DNA of 64,000 nucleotides from Trissonchulus latispiculum. Taxonomy: Eukaryota; Nematoda; Enoplea; Enoplida; Ironidae. The DNA is taken from NCBI GenBank assembly GCA_030248195.1, contig JASAND010021507.1, forward strand, positions 38,405 to 102,404, in the 5' to 3' direction. The notes below the pieces were generated by a model. The model was not told where the DNA came from, searched no databases, and worked only from the letters and a program-made list of their open reading frames with translations. Made by a program: the position numbers and the translations under genes. Positions within the stretch are counted from its first letter, which is position 1. Each line of letters begins with the position of its first letter. This document shows positions 44,616 through 56,115 of the stretch, piece by piece.

Positions 44616-46299
44616 GGTTTGCCGCTACTTCCGAAGGAAAAGGGCAAACCCTTATTCTCGTCGTGTTATTATTATTATTATTCTTCTTCTTCTTGTCCCC
44701 CCCTATTAACTCAAGCTACGCTCAACGCCCGGAGCTGAAATTTGGTGGGTATGTGGGGGTTGGTCCCAAACCTGGCCCATTTTAATTTCATCGCTCTAGA
44801 CCCACCCAGTCGCCCAGGGCAGGGAATTTAATTTTTTAAAATCGTAAGGGGGGACCAAGGCGATTCTCAAAAATGGTCGAAAACTTTTTGTCTCCGATTT
44901 GGTTGAAAAGTCAGTCCTAGGGTAATTCGGGGACGTAGACTCCAAATCTGCAATCGAAATTTTTCTAGCTTTTGTAAATCTCGAGATATGGCCAAAAGTT
45001 ACACTGTTGGAGACCGCAAAAGTGAGCAAACTACCCAGAAACTCCTAATATCTGTGTTTTTTGAACTCGTTAGTGAAGTTTAGCCGGTGGATTTGCTAGG
45101 ACACCCTTTAAAAAGAAGTGTCAAGTAACTATCAGCGATATTTAGAAGAAAATTTCTTATCCCAACTGCCCTTTTATGGGCAACCATTTTCAGGTGAAGG
45201 TGTCAAAAATGGATAAAATCTTTTAATCTCGGATTTGATTGAAAAGTAAGTCCTGGTGTAATTCGGGGACGTAGATTCCAAATCTGCAATCGCAATTTCT
45301 CTAGCTTTTGTGAATCTCGAGATATGGTCAAAAGTACACCGTTGGAGTCCGCAAAAGTGGGCAAACTGCCCAGAAACGACTAATATCTGTGTTTTTTGAA
45401 CTTGTTAGTCAATTTGAGCTGGTGGATATGCTAGGACACCCTTTAAGAGGGTGTATCAAGCAACTTGTAGTAATCGAAAATTCCTTATCCCAACTGCCCT
45501 TTTAAGGGCAACCATTTTCAGATGTACGGGTTTACAGATGTACGCCTTTTGTCTAAACTTTGGACGAAACGTTGGCCCAAGGGGAGGTCGAGAACGTAGA
45601 TTTTATACGTACAATCAAACGTTTTAAAGAAGTTGTGGCTTTGGAGATATGACGAAAGGCAGTCATGCTTAATTTGCTGCAGGTACTCTAGAAAAGGATT
45701 ATGTGTATATTCTCCGACTTGCTTTGCAATTTGATTACGTTAGCAAGAAGAACGTTTGTTAAACTGTAAAGTGTCTTTAAGCTACGAACTGCTTATCCCA
45801 ACTGCCCCTTTAAGGGCAACCATTTTCAGAAACATTCCTTATCCCAACTGCCCCTTTAAGGGCAACCATTTTCAGAAACATTCCTTATCCCAACTGCCCC
45901 TTTAGGGCAACCATTTCCAGAAAAGTTCCTTATCCCAACTGCCCTTCCAAGGGCAACCGTTTCCAGGGAATATATATATATCTACCTTATCCCAACTGTC
46001 CCTTTAAGGGCAACCATTTCCAGAAAAGTTCCTTATCCCAACTGCCGTTTCAAGGGCAACCATTTCCAGGGAATAACCTTATCCCAACTGTCCCTTTAAG
46101 GGCAACCATTTCCAGAAAAGTTCTTTATGCCGACTGCTGTTTCAAGGGCAACCATTTCCAGGGAATGTTCCTTATCCCAACTACCCCTTTAAGGGCAACC
46201 ATTTTCAGAAAACAACACGGAAAATACTCTTTATTCCCCGTTTGACCGAAAATCCACGCTACAAAATAACCTGCCTAATGAAAGAAGCGGCGGCAAACC
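44616..46299. mobile_element. Bracketed element, head GGTTTGCCGC / tail GCGGCAAACC
   Basis: Head hairpin GGTTTGCC...GGCAAACC (44616-44650, inner TTCC/GGAA); tail GCGGCAAACC at 46290-46299. The body is of the CTATTAACTCAAGCTA...CGAGATATGGCCAAAAGTTA type and contains the TTATCCCAACTGCCC tandem array. Confidence 0.5.
45799..46213. repeat. Tandem array of TTATCCCAACTGCCC..AAGGGCAACCATT units
   Basis: Nine consecutive units of about 46-57 bp, each with a GCCCTTTAAGGGC-like palindrome. Units 3-8 alternate between CCAGAAAAGTT and CCAGGGAAT endings, a dimeric higher-order pattern. Single copies occur at about 45170, 45480, 46800, 50225, 50580 and 50900. Confidence 0.75.
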
Positions 46300-47168
46300 G
46301 TTCATGCCAATTTAGCTTGTTATTATTATTATCCGTCTGTCCCCCCCCTAGATCTCGAGATTGGGAAGGGGTACAGGGGTGGTTGATACCTCATTTTGAA
46401 GATATTCACTTGGACGTTGGATCCTCAGTTGGGCAGTCCGATACCTCCCGGATTTCGGGAATGGCAGCTCCCGGAATTTTTCGGTTGGTAAGGGGGGACC
46501 AAAGCGATTCTAAAAAATGGTCAAAAATTTTTTGTCTCCGATTTTGCTTAAAAGTTGGTCATAGGGTAACCCGGGGACGTAGATTCCAAATCTGCAATCG
46601 AAATTTTCCTAGCCCTTGTGGATCTCGAGATATGGCCAAAAGTTACACTGTTGGAGACCCCAAAAGTGAGCAAACTGCAAAGAAACGCCTGATATAAGAG
46701 TTTTTGAACTTGTTAGTAAAATTGAGCTGGTGGATTTGCTAGGATACCTTTTAAGAAGCTGTATCAAATACCTTTCAGCAATAATTATCGAAAATCTCTT
46801 ATCCCAACTGCCCTTTTATGGGCAACCATTTTGCAAAATCAGTCAAAAATGAAAGTTGTCGTATCCTGCTGATTTTGATATCATTAGAAAGCTCTCAACG
46901 AGCTAAGAAAAAGTTGTAACAGAGCCAAATCCTGAAAATGTACTAAATTCGAGTTTTGACCATCGATACGGTGATGTTGCAAAAATCGGCCAAAAATGAA
47001 AGTGGTCGGATCGGGCTGATATTGGTATCATTCGAAAGCTCTCAATGAGCTAAGAAAAAGGTGTAATAGAGCCGAGACATGAAAATGTACGAAAAACTAG
47101 CTTTAATCCCCAAAGGGACGTGTTGTGGGCAACACATTCTTGCAGTAGCGCTAGTTTATTTATTTATT

Positions 47169-47883
47169 GGGTTGCCGCTTTTTCAACAAAAAGGCAACCC
47201 TTTAACTTGGGTATGTCCGTTATTTATTATTATTATTATTTATTTATTATTCTCCGGATTCTTGTCCCCCCCCCCTCTATCTCGAGATTGGAAAGGGGTA
47301 GAGAGGTGGTTGATACCTCATTTTGAAGGTCTTGACTTGAGCTGCTCCCGGAAGCGCGGGGAGCCCCGGGGGAGCAGAGGTGCTCTCGGAGCACCCCCGT
47401 GAGTAAAAATGAGTAAAATAAAAACGTTGTCCAAATGAGCTCGTTTTGGTATCATTCGAAAGCTCGCGACGAGTAATGAAAAAGTTGTAATAGGCTCAAG
47501 GCCTGAAAATGCACTCATTTTGAGTTATGAGGCGAAAAATGGTGAAAAATGGCCAAAAACGGCCAAAATGGCTCAAAATTGAAAGTTCTCAGATCGGGCT
47601 CATATCGGTATCATTTGAAAGCTCTCGTTGCGTAGATAAAAAGTTGTAATAGGTTCAAAGCACCAAAATGTACAGAAAATGAGTTACGGGGCTCCAAAGG
47701 GGTCAAAAATGTACAAAACCGTCCAAAATTGGTCAAAACTGAAAGTTGTGGAAAATCCACAATATAGCTATCATTCGAAAGCTCTCGTTGAGAGGATAAA
47801 AAGTTGTAATCGAGTCAAAGCTCTTAAATGTACGCAGCTTCAGATATGACTCCTGATAAGAGGAAAAATGACAGCGGCAACCC
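47169..47883. mobile_element. Bracketed element, head GGGTTGCCGC / tail GCGGCAACCC, short
   Basis: Head hairpin 47169-47200, tail 47874-47883, body of the GCTCCCGGAAGCGCGGGGAG and TCATTCGAAAGCTC type. Preceded by an unpaired GTGGGCAACAC tail at 47125-47135. Confidence 0.5.
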
Positions 47884-49684
47884 ATTCATGCCACTTTGCT
47901 TGTTATTCTCCGGATTCTTGTCCCCCCCCTCTAACTTTTGATTGGCTGGACCGATCCGGCTGAAATTTTCAGGAGGAGTTGGGGGTGACCTAAAGTGCTC
48001 CCGGAAGCGCGGGCAGTTCGGTACTTCCCGGATTCCGGAAATGGCGGTACCCGGAATTTTTTAAAATGGTAAGGGGGGACCAAGGGAAACGTAAAAATTT
48101 TTTGTCTCCGATTTTGCTCAAAAGTTGGTTATAGGGTAATTCAACCACGCTGATTTCGAAACTGAAATCGAAATTTCTGGAAAATTTCCGGATTTAGAGA
48201 TATTCGACCCGGAAAATTCCGGATTTTGAAAAATTTCTCCAAAAGTGGTCAATATGGTACTCAAATGAAAGAGCTCGCCGAGCTGAACAACTTTTCTTCT
48301 TGCGACATTTTCCGGAAATGCGTCTAGCGAAAGTTATGGCCGAAAAACTGAAAATCCGGGAATTCCCGGAAACCCGGATTTTGAACGGAAAAATTTTTTG
48401 TCTCCGATTTTGCTCAAAAGTTGGTCATAGGGTAACTCGATAGCGCTGATTTCCAAACTGAAATCGAAATTTCCGGAAAATTTCCGGATTTCGAGATATT
48501 CGACCCGGAAAATTCCGGATTTTGAAAAATTTCTCCAAAAGTGGTCAATATGGTAATCAAATGAAAGAGCTCGCCGCGCTGAACAACTTTTCTTCTTGCG
48601 ACATTTTCCGGAAATGCGTCTAGCGAGAGTTATGGCCGAAAAACTGAAAATCCGGGAATTCCCGAAAACCCGGATTTTGAACGGAAAAATTTTTTGTCTC
48701 CGATTTTGCTCAAAAGTTGGTTATAGGGTAATTCAACCACGCTGATTTCGAAACTGAAATGGAAATTTCCGGAAAATTTACGGATTCCGCGGTACTGAAC
48801 ACATAAAATTTCGTATTTATAAGAGGAAAAATGACAGCGGCAACCCATTCATGCCAATTTGCTTGTTATTATTATTATTATCCGTCTGTCCCCCCCCTAG
48901 ATCTCGAGATTGGGAAGGGGTACAGGGGTGGTTGATACCTCATCTTGAAGCCCTTGACTAGGACATCTCCGGGAAGCAAGATGGCTCCGATACCTTCCGG
49001 ATTCCGGGAATGGCGAATCCCGGAATTTTTCGGTTGGTAAGGGGGGACCAAGGCGAAATTTCAAAATCCAAAATTTGGTCAAAAATTTTTTGTCTCCGAT
49101 TTCGCTCAAAAGTTGGTCATAGGGTAACTCGACCACGCTGATTTCGAAACTGAAATCGAAATTTCCGGAAAATTTACGGATTTCGAGATATTAGACCCGA
49201 AAAATTTCGGATTTTGAAAAATTTCTTCAAAAGTGGTTGATATGGTACTCAAATGAAAGAGCTCGTCGAGCTGAACAACTTTCCTTCTTGCGACATTTTC
49301 CGGAAATGCGTGTAGCGAAAGTTATGGCCGAAAAACTGAAAATCCGGGAATTCACGGAAACCCGGATTTTGGACCAAAAAATTTTTTGTCTCCGATTTCG
49401 CTCAAAAGTCGGTCATAGGGTAACTCGACCGCGCTGATTTCGAAACTGAAATCGAAATTTCCGGAAAATTTCCGGATTTCGAGATATTCGATCCGGAAAA
49501 TTCCGGATTTTGAAAAATTTTTCCGAAAGTGGTCGATATGGTACTCAAATGAAAGCGCTCGTCGTGCTGAGTAATTTTCATCATTACCGTATTTTCCGGA
49601 AATGCTTCTGGTGAAAGATATGGCAGAAAAATAAACAGAAAAACCAGTTGTGGGCAACACATTCTTGCAGTAGCGCTAGTTATT

Positions 49685-51032
49685 GGTTTGCCGCTACTTC
49701 CGAAGGAAAAGGGCAAACCCTTATTCTCGTCGTGTTATTATTATTATTATTCTTCTTCTTCTTGTCCCCCCCTATTAACTCAAGCTAGGCTCAACGCCCG
49801 GAGCTGAAATTTGGTGGGTATGTGGGGGTTGGTCCCAAACCTGGCCCATTTTAATTTCATCGCTCTAGACCCACCCAGTCGACCAGGGCATGGAATTTAA
49901 TTTTTTAAAATCGTAAGGGGGGACCAAGGCGATTCTCAAAAATGGTCAAAAACTTTTTGTCTCCGATTTGGTTGAAAAGTCAGTCCTAGGGTAATTCGGG
50001 GACGCAGATTCCAAATCTACAATCGAAATTTTTCTAGTTTTTGTGGATGTCGAGATATGGCCAAAAGTTACACTGTTGGAGACCGCAAAAGTGAGCAGAC
50101 TGCCCAGAAACGCGTAATATCTGTGTTTTTTTAACTCGTTAGTCAAGTTTAGCCGGTGGATTTGCTAAGATATCCTTTAAAAAGAAGTGTCATGTAACTT
50201 GTGGCAATATTTAACCGGAAATTCCTTATCCCAACTGCCTTTTTATGGGCAACCATTTTCAGAGGAAGGTGTCAAAAATGGTCGAAAACTTTTTCTCTCC
50301 GATTTGGTCAAAAAGTTGGTCCTGGGGTAATTCGGGGACGTAGATTCTAAATCTGCAATCGAAGTTTTTCTAGCTTTTGTGAATCTCGAGATATGGCCAA
50401 AAGTTACACTGTTGGAGACCGCAGAACTGAGCAAACTGTAAAGAAACGCCTAATAGTTGTGTTTTTTGAACTCATTAGTCAAGTTTAACCGGTGGATTTG
50501 CTAGGACACCCTTTAAAAAGAAGTGCAAAGTAACTTTCAGCGATATTTAGTAGAAAATTTCTTATCCCACCTGCCCTTTTATGGGCAACCATTTTCAGGT
50601 GAAGGTGTCAAAAATGGATAAAAACGTTTAATGTCCGATTTGGTTGAAAAGTCGGTCATAGGGTAATTCGGGGACGCAGATTCCAAATCAGCAGTCTAAA
50701 TGTTTCTAGCTCCCGTGGATCTCGAGATATGGCCAAATGCTACGCTGTTGGAGTCCGCAAAAGTGAGCAAATTGTTTAGAAAAGCCTAATATCAGTACTT
50801 TTTTCGAAGCCGGTAGTCAAGCTGAGCTGGTGGATTTGCTAGGACTCCCTTTAAGAGGGTGTATCAAGTAACTTTTAGCAATATTTAGTGAAAATCTCTT
50901 ATCCCAACTGCCCTTTCAAGGGCAACCATTTCTAGAAAAGTTCCTTATCCCAACTACCTTTTCAGAGGCAACCATTTCCCGAGAATCGACGCTACAAACT
51001 TAGCTGCCTAAGGAAAGAAGCGGCGGCAAACC
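49685..51032. mobile_element. Bracketed element, second GGTTTGCCGC copy
   Basis: Head hairpin 49685-49719, tail GCGGCAAACC at 51023-51032. Closely related in order and sequence to 44616-46299, but without the nine-unit tandem array. Confidence 0.5.
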
Positions 51033-52389
51033 ATTCATGCCAGTTTAGCTTGTTATTATTATTATTATTATTATTCTTGTCCCCCCCTATTAACTCAAGC
51101 TAGGCTCAACGCCCGGACCTGAAATTTGGTGGGTATGTGGGGGTTGGTCCCAAACCTGGCCCATTTTAATTTCATCGCTCTAGACCCACCCAGTCGACCA
51201 GGGCAGGGAATTTAATTTTTTAAAATGGTTCTGGTTTAGAGGGGGGTTCTGGTTCTCTGGCAAGGCGATTCTCAAAAATGGTCAAAAACTTTTTGTCTCC
51301 GATTTGGTTGAAAAGTCAGTCCTAGGGTAATTCGGGGACCCAGATTCCAAATCTACAATCGAAATTTTTCTAGCTTTTGTGAATCTCGAGATATGGCCAA
51401 AAGTTACACTGTTGGAGACCACAAAAGTGAGCAGACTGCCCAGAAACGCGTAATATCTGTGTTTTTTGAACTCGTTAGTCAAGTTTAGCCGGTGGATTTG
51501 CTAGGATATTCTTTAAAAAGAAGTGTCATGTAACTTGTGGCAATATTTAATCGGAAATTCCTTATCCCAACTGCCTTTTTATGGGCAACCATTTTCAGAG
51601 GAAGGTGTCAAAAATGGTCAAAAACTTTTTGTCTCCGATTTGGTTGAAAAGTCAGTCCTAGGGTAATTCGGGGACGCAGATTCCAAATCTACAATCGAAA
51701 TTTTTCTAGCTTTTGTGAATCTCGAGATATGGCCAAAAGTTACACTGTTGGAGACCGCAGAACTGAGCAAACTGTAAAGAAACGCCTAATAGTTGTGTTT
51801 TTTGAACTCATTAGTCAAGTTTAGCCGGTGGATTTGCTAGGACACCCTTTAAAAAGAAGTGCAAAGTAACTTTCAGCGATATTTAGTAGAAAATTTCTTA
51901 TCCCAACTGCCCTTTTATGGGCAACCATTTTCAGGTGAAGGTGTCAAAAATGGATAAAAACGTTTAATGTCCGATTTGGTTGAAAAGTCGGTCATAGGGT
52001 AATTCGGGGACGCAGATTCCAAATCAGCAGTCTAAATGTTTCTAGCTCCCGTGGATCTCGAGATATGGCCAAATGCTACGCTGTTGGAGTCCGCAAAAGT
52101 GAGCAAATTGTTTAGAAAAGCCTAATATCAGTACTTTTTTCGAAGCCGGTAGTCAAGCTGAGCTGGTGGATTTGCTAGGACTCCCTTTAAGAGGGTGTAT
52201 CAAGTAACTTTTAGCAATATTTAGTGAAAATCTCTTATCCCAACTGCCCTTTCAAGGGCAACCATTTCTAGAAAAGTTCCTTATCCCAACTTCCTTTTCA
52301 GAGGCAACCATTTCCCGAGAATCGACGCTACAAACTTAGCTGCCTAAGGAAAGAAGCGGCGGCAAACCATTCATGCCAGTTTAGCTTGT
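49735..52389. repeat. Tandem duplication of a ~1.33-kb unit
   Basis: The unit from TTATTATTCTTGTCCCCCCC to AAGAAGCGGCGGCAAACC-ATTCATGCC (about 49735-51052) is repeated at about 51053-52389 with few differences. Copy 2 has GGTTTAGAGGGGGGTTCTGG where copy 1 has CGTAAGGGGGGACC. The head hairpin is not duplicated, so copy 2 ends in a tail (52359-52368) with no head of its own. Confidence 0.75.
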
Positions 52390-52439
52390 TCCCTAAATAT
52401 ATCGTCTCCAAGAGTAGTACAGAAATTGGCCGTGTCCTG

Positions 52440-52530
52440 ACAAATCCTTACACTAGTCGCTTCTTCGGTGGCCTAAAGAATAAGACGCTGTGCTAGGACG
52501 CCCGCAAGTCGGGATCAAATCCCATTCATA
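52440..52530 (+). pseudogene. tRNA-like relic
   Basis: GGTGGCCTAAAGAATAAGACGC resembles a D-arm and GTCGGGATCAAATCCCAT a T-arm (B box 9 of 11). No intact cloverleaf. Confidence 0.3.
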
Positions 52531-53570
52531 CAACTTATCTGAACAAACTGCTGATAGCTGATCAAATTTTTCATTTTTCACTGCACAAATTAAAATTCAC
52601 GCAAAGATACGAAACAAGATTGAGTAAACCAAATCTAACTCGAATTCTAATTTTTAGGCTACACATTTTTCTTTTCTTTTCTTTTCTTTTTCTCATTCCA
52701 CAAAGCAGCTCACATAAGAATAACCGAAGGTACACACTACGTACAAAGTCTTAATCAGTCGCGGACGGCGCACAATTCAAATTTTTAAGCTAGAAAAGCA
52801 CTGGTTTAACGAATTTTTGCTTGCTTATTTTTGTTCATCAATTAAATTGGCGCTTAATTATCCCCTTTTTTCTCAACTTTACCAATCTACACAGTATCAA
52901 CCAAAAATTACAAATTTAAAGCATAAAACACAAAACAAGGTCAGAAAACAGAAAAATCTACCGGGTTCAACAACTTGCATAAATAGACTGGGTGGGTTCA
53001 GAGGACACAGTACGAGAATACCGGGAAAGGGATACGATCCCCCCTTAGTCCAATTCCATAGGTGGACTATCATTTTCATATAAACTCCAATTTGGCCAAC
53101 CAGCACCAGACGGGTCCAATTTGATCAAATTCTACAATGAAAAAAGCAAAACTATAATATATTATCCTCTGGATTGCGCCAAGTAGGATATAGAAACCCA
53201 CTTCCGCTGCCTATTAATAAAAGGCTTAGTTACAGCCTAGTCTTTAAGTGTAGCGAATCCGCAGGTAATTCGGTTCTATAAGCCTGTATAAACTTGAAGC
53301 AAAGCAAGCTGCACAGAAAGCTGAGTTGAATTGTCCGTGTCAGGCCAATTGCGGCAAAGTGTTAACAAGCGTGTAGCCGCGGAAGGGGGGTAGCGACACT
53401 ACGCATTAACCGTCGGCAGAAAAGCACTGCACACATTTACAGGATTGAGCTCATTTAGAAAAAAAGCAATCACATGAAATATGTGAAGTTCAAAGTGGTG
53501 GTGGTAATGTATAGCCATTAATAATGTTAATATAAATACACACTCAGACTCAAACGCTGAAGACTTAGCA
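52531..53570. other. Non-coding spacer, possible 3' end of the membrane-protein gene
   Basis: Mostly AT-rich. On the minus strand at about 52960-53070 a GC-richer segment follows an acceptor-like TGAAAATGATAG and reads 22 codons to a stop (STYGIGLRGDRIPFPVFSYC...). It could be the last exon of the gene ending at 53576, but the acceptor is weak and the segment is short. Confidence 0.2.
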
Positions 53571-53575
53571 CAAAC

Positions 53576-53896
53576 CTTATAGGATGTCGCGTCATTTGGC
53601 AGGACAGCATTTTGCATAGTCAGGTAGTGACGAATATCCCCAGAGGCGCCAGGGATGGGACCGCGGCAAGATCCAAGGGGCCCGGGAGGTCCAGTTGTAG
53701 TTTTTGGCACCTTAGAATGAGAAGGTTCACGAGGAGACAAATGGTCGGCAGATCTACCGGTTTGAGACAATACATCTGGAGTAGGAAAGGACCGTTTGGA
53801 GCCGGCCTGACGGGACCGGGCCGGTATTTGAGCAGATGCCAGCTTGGAAAAGCCAGGTCGGTTTTCTCTTCCCTCGTCAATTATTCCAGGAGAACA
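53576..53896 (-). CDS. Membrane-protein gene, exon 8
   Basis: Acceptor CATTTAGTTTCAG ends at 53897; 321 nt, phase 0 in and out; donor AAG|GTTTGT after 53576. It encodes 107 residues starting CSPGIIDEGRENRPGFSKLA, continuing through a Ser/Pro/Arg-rich stretch (LSPREPSHSKVPKTTTGPPG) to DIRHYLTMQNAVLPNDATSY. GC content is far above the flanking introns. Reading past the donor gives AT-rich, non-protein-like sequence, so the splice is preferred. Confidence 0.5.
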
Positions 53897-53944
53897 CTGA
53901 AACTAAATGTCCAAAAGCGAAAATTGACAAAATTATAGGATTTT

Positions 53945-54030
53945 ATTTTCATTATTTTCTGACATGAGACGTGACTTGAACCGCGAATCTTGATCCGCAG
54001 GCGAGATTCCTACCACTGCGCCCTAACAGA
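53945..54030 (-). pseudogene. tRNA-derived relic (Cys-like)
   Basis: Minus strand TTAGGGCGCAGTGGTAGG is a good D-arm/A box and CGCGGTTCAAGTCACG a near-perfect B box. GCCTGCGGATCAAGA recalls a tRNA-Cys anticodon arm, but the stem no longer pairs. Confidence 0.4.
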
Positions 54031-54045
54031 GCCGTCAGAGTACGG

Positions 54046-54872
54046 TTGGTTTGATTTTTGATTTGAATCCAATCAAAAGTGATTTGATGGTGACTTCTGA
54101 TTTTTGATTAATCGAACTGAATCAAATCATTTAATTTTCACAGCAAAAAATCTAACTCAACTTTCAGTAGCCAAAATCGAACGGAATCAAATCAAAACTT
54201 TTGTCCAAGAATCAGTAGTTTTGATTTTGATGCAATTTTGATTCATATTTTGATTCAGCAGAATCTATATATATGCTAAAAGCCTTCGCTTAGTCAAGCC
54301 TCATGTCTGTACTTATACAAAATACTTTTCCATGCATGCATCTTTTCGAGTATAGTGTTGTACCTATTATTATGTGCATTTAACGTTTGTCTGTGCTCTT
54401 CACTATGGCAGTGCCCACGGCACATATACCAGCAAATCTTAACAAGAGATTTTTAGCTTCGAAGACTGTATATATATTGGCAGGCTGCTTTAATGTAGCC
54501 TTTTGCGTTTCGCGAGACTGTTTGTAGATCATTATTTTTTGCATTAGATCTAAATTAGACCAAGATTAGCATGCAAAGATTTAAGACAAGCCAAGATGTC
54601 TATATTAAGAATCTCAAGCAGTAGATAGGCATTTAATATTATGAAAAATGAAAATATAATGTTCTGACTTTGAAATTTGAAAAATCAAAAGTTGCATCAA
54701 AATTCAGTTTGGTAAAAACTGCATCAAAATCAAAAGTCTTTCAAACTGAAAAAAATCGAACTGAATCAAATCAATTCATTTATCGGGTGCAGAAAATCTA
54801 ACTAAATCGAATCTGATGATTTTTCAAACGCGAACATAGAACTGAATCAAATCAAACTTTTGAGGCTGCATC
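54046..54872. repeat. TTTGATT/AATCAAA inverted low-complexity element
   Basis: Left side rich in TTTGATTTTTGATTTGAATC, right side rich in GAATCAAATCAAAC, with CGAACTGAATCAAATCA on both sides. The unrelated centre (about 54265-54640) may be a nested insertion. It lies in the last long intron of the membrane-protein gene. Confidence 0.45.
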
Positions 54873-55311
54873 AATACAACCTCAGGTCAGAGGAATTTCC
54901 ATATCACTAATGCTGTCTAGCGAAGCTGTGTGACTAACTGCTCAACGCGTTTACAACTGTCTTACTGTCACATAACCTAGTAAACGCTACATTTAACTCA
55001 ATCAGCGAAAAAAGATATGTACGTACTTCCCAGAAAATTTGGAAAATTGTTTAATATTTAAACCTAATGACGTATTGTACAACTCTGATTAAACGAAAAA
55101 TCAAAAAGTGAAGAATGCAATTTTCTATTATATACAGCGCTTATTGATTATGTGAAGGCTAAATGAACATAACATTAACAAATAAATAAATAAATAGTAT
55201 TATCACAACAACCACAAGCACAACAGCCGTTTCAGAAAACGTATGACAACAAAGATGCCAAAAAGTAAACTTGTCACCCCCCCCTATACAGCCAAAAAGC
55301 GATCAACTTAC

Positions 55312-55701
55312 ACCATCCTGGGCTCTGGGAGGATAACTAAGGTCGTTCCGGTTTTGAGCAGCAGACTCGCCGGAATCCTTCGGATTTCGGAGATCCCGAA
55401 TTTCAGGATTCTGATCCCGGAAATCTAGTTCCCCATCCTCCTCATCTGAGGGCATCGAATCACTGATATCCGGCGTCCTCTGATCCGGTTTTCCGGGGGA
55501 CCGGGCAATCCCAGAAACGAAGTCTTCCGGGATCGGATCTTCCGACTCACATTCCGTCCAACCACCCTCTCGTTCCAAGAGTTCGGAATCCGAAATCGGG
55601 TCCTGGTCCTCCATATCACACCCTCCTGCCAACCGCGAGTTGTGATAGTCGCCAGTATACTGAGTGGAGTCCATGTTGTCGGCAGAATGAGATTCGGCGA
55701 G
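55312..55701 (-). CDS. Membrane-protein gene, exon 7
   Basis: Acceptor TTTAGTTTTCATTTTCAG; 390 nt, phase 0 in and out; strong donor GGT|GTAAGT. It encodes 130 residues that are strikingly acidic (DMEDQDPISDSELLEREGG, WTECESEDPIPEDF, SMPSDEEDGELDFRDQNPEI). Likely disordered, with casein-kinase-like Ser/acid sites. If the donor is skipped the frame stops two codons later. Confidence 0.65.
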
Positions 55702-56064
55702 CTGAAAATGAAAACTAAACAAATCCTACAAAATGACCTTGATATTATATACCAAAATTAATGAATAAAAAGGACCTCGCAATATCGCAATTCTATTGTA
55801 TCGGTCTTTCGCCCAGTCCCCCGTCAGTCCTAGTCCAGCAATGAGCAAGGTCAAGGAAGACATGCTCCATAATATTACTGTCAAATCGTTAAACCCAAGC
55901 GGAAATACCTATCAGAGGCTTCCGCCCTAACCCCAATTTCCAGGTCCCACTTTCTCAGGGATGGGATGTGCCGTTCAGAAAAGTTACTACCTAATGATAG
56001 CAGGAATTAAGCTATGGAGAGGTTTGACAGAGATCAAAAACTGATAACAGATTGCGTTTCAGTT

Positions 56065-56093
56065 GTCACACTCTTATCCATTATATACTCTTG
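56065..56093. mobile_element. Solo right end of a CAAGAGTA-type MITE
   Basis: GTCACACTCTTATCC followed by ATTATATACTCTTG matches the right terminus of the family; no left end is present. It lies in the intron just after exon 6. Confidence 0.5.
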
Positions 56094-56115
56094 ATTTATC
56101 GTAAGTATTCGTTAC

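Larger units (their letters stand above)
38996..52389. repeat. 13.4-kb satellite-like block of hairpin-headed modules
   Basis: The whole block is built from a few modules repeated with variation: a hairpin head, a (TTA)n tract, a CCCCCC...TCTCGAGATTGG-type box, a CCGGAATT- or TCGAAAGCTCTC-rich body and a tail. Words shared by all bodies are AAGTTGGTCATAGGGTAA, CGAGATATGG or CGAGATATTCGA, and AAAGAGCTCGTCGAGCTG or GAAAGCTCTCGTTGCGTA. No convincing gene; ORFs exist because some periods avoid stops. Individual bracketed elements are listed separately. Confidence 0.75.

Noticed and set aside
45799..46213. CRISPR-like appearance of regularly spaced units
   Set aside because: Units are contiguous with no unique spacers, and the genome is eukaryotic.
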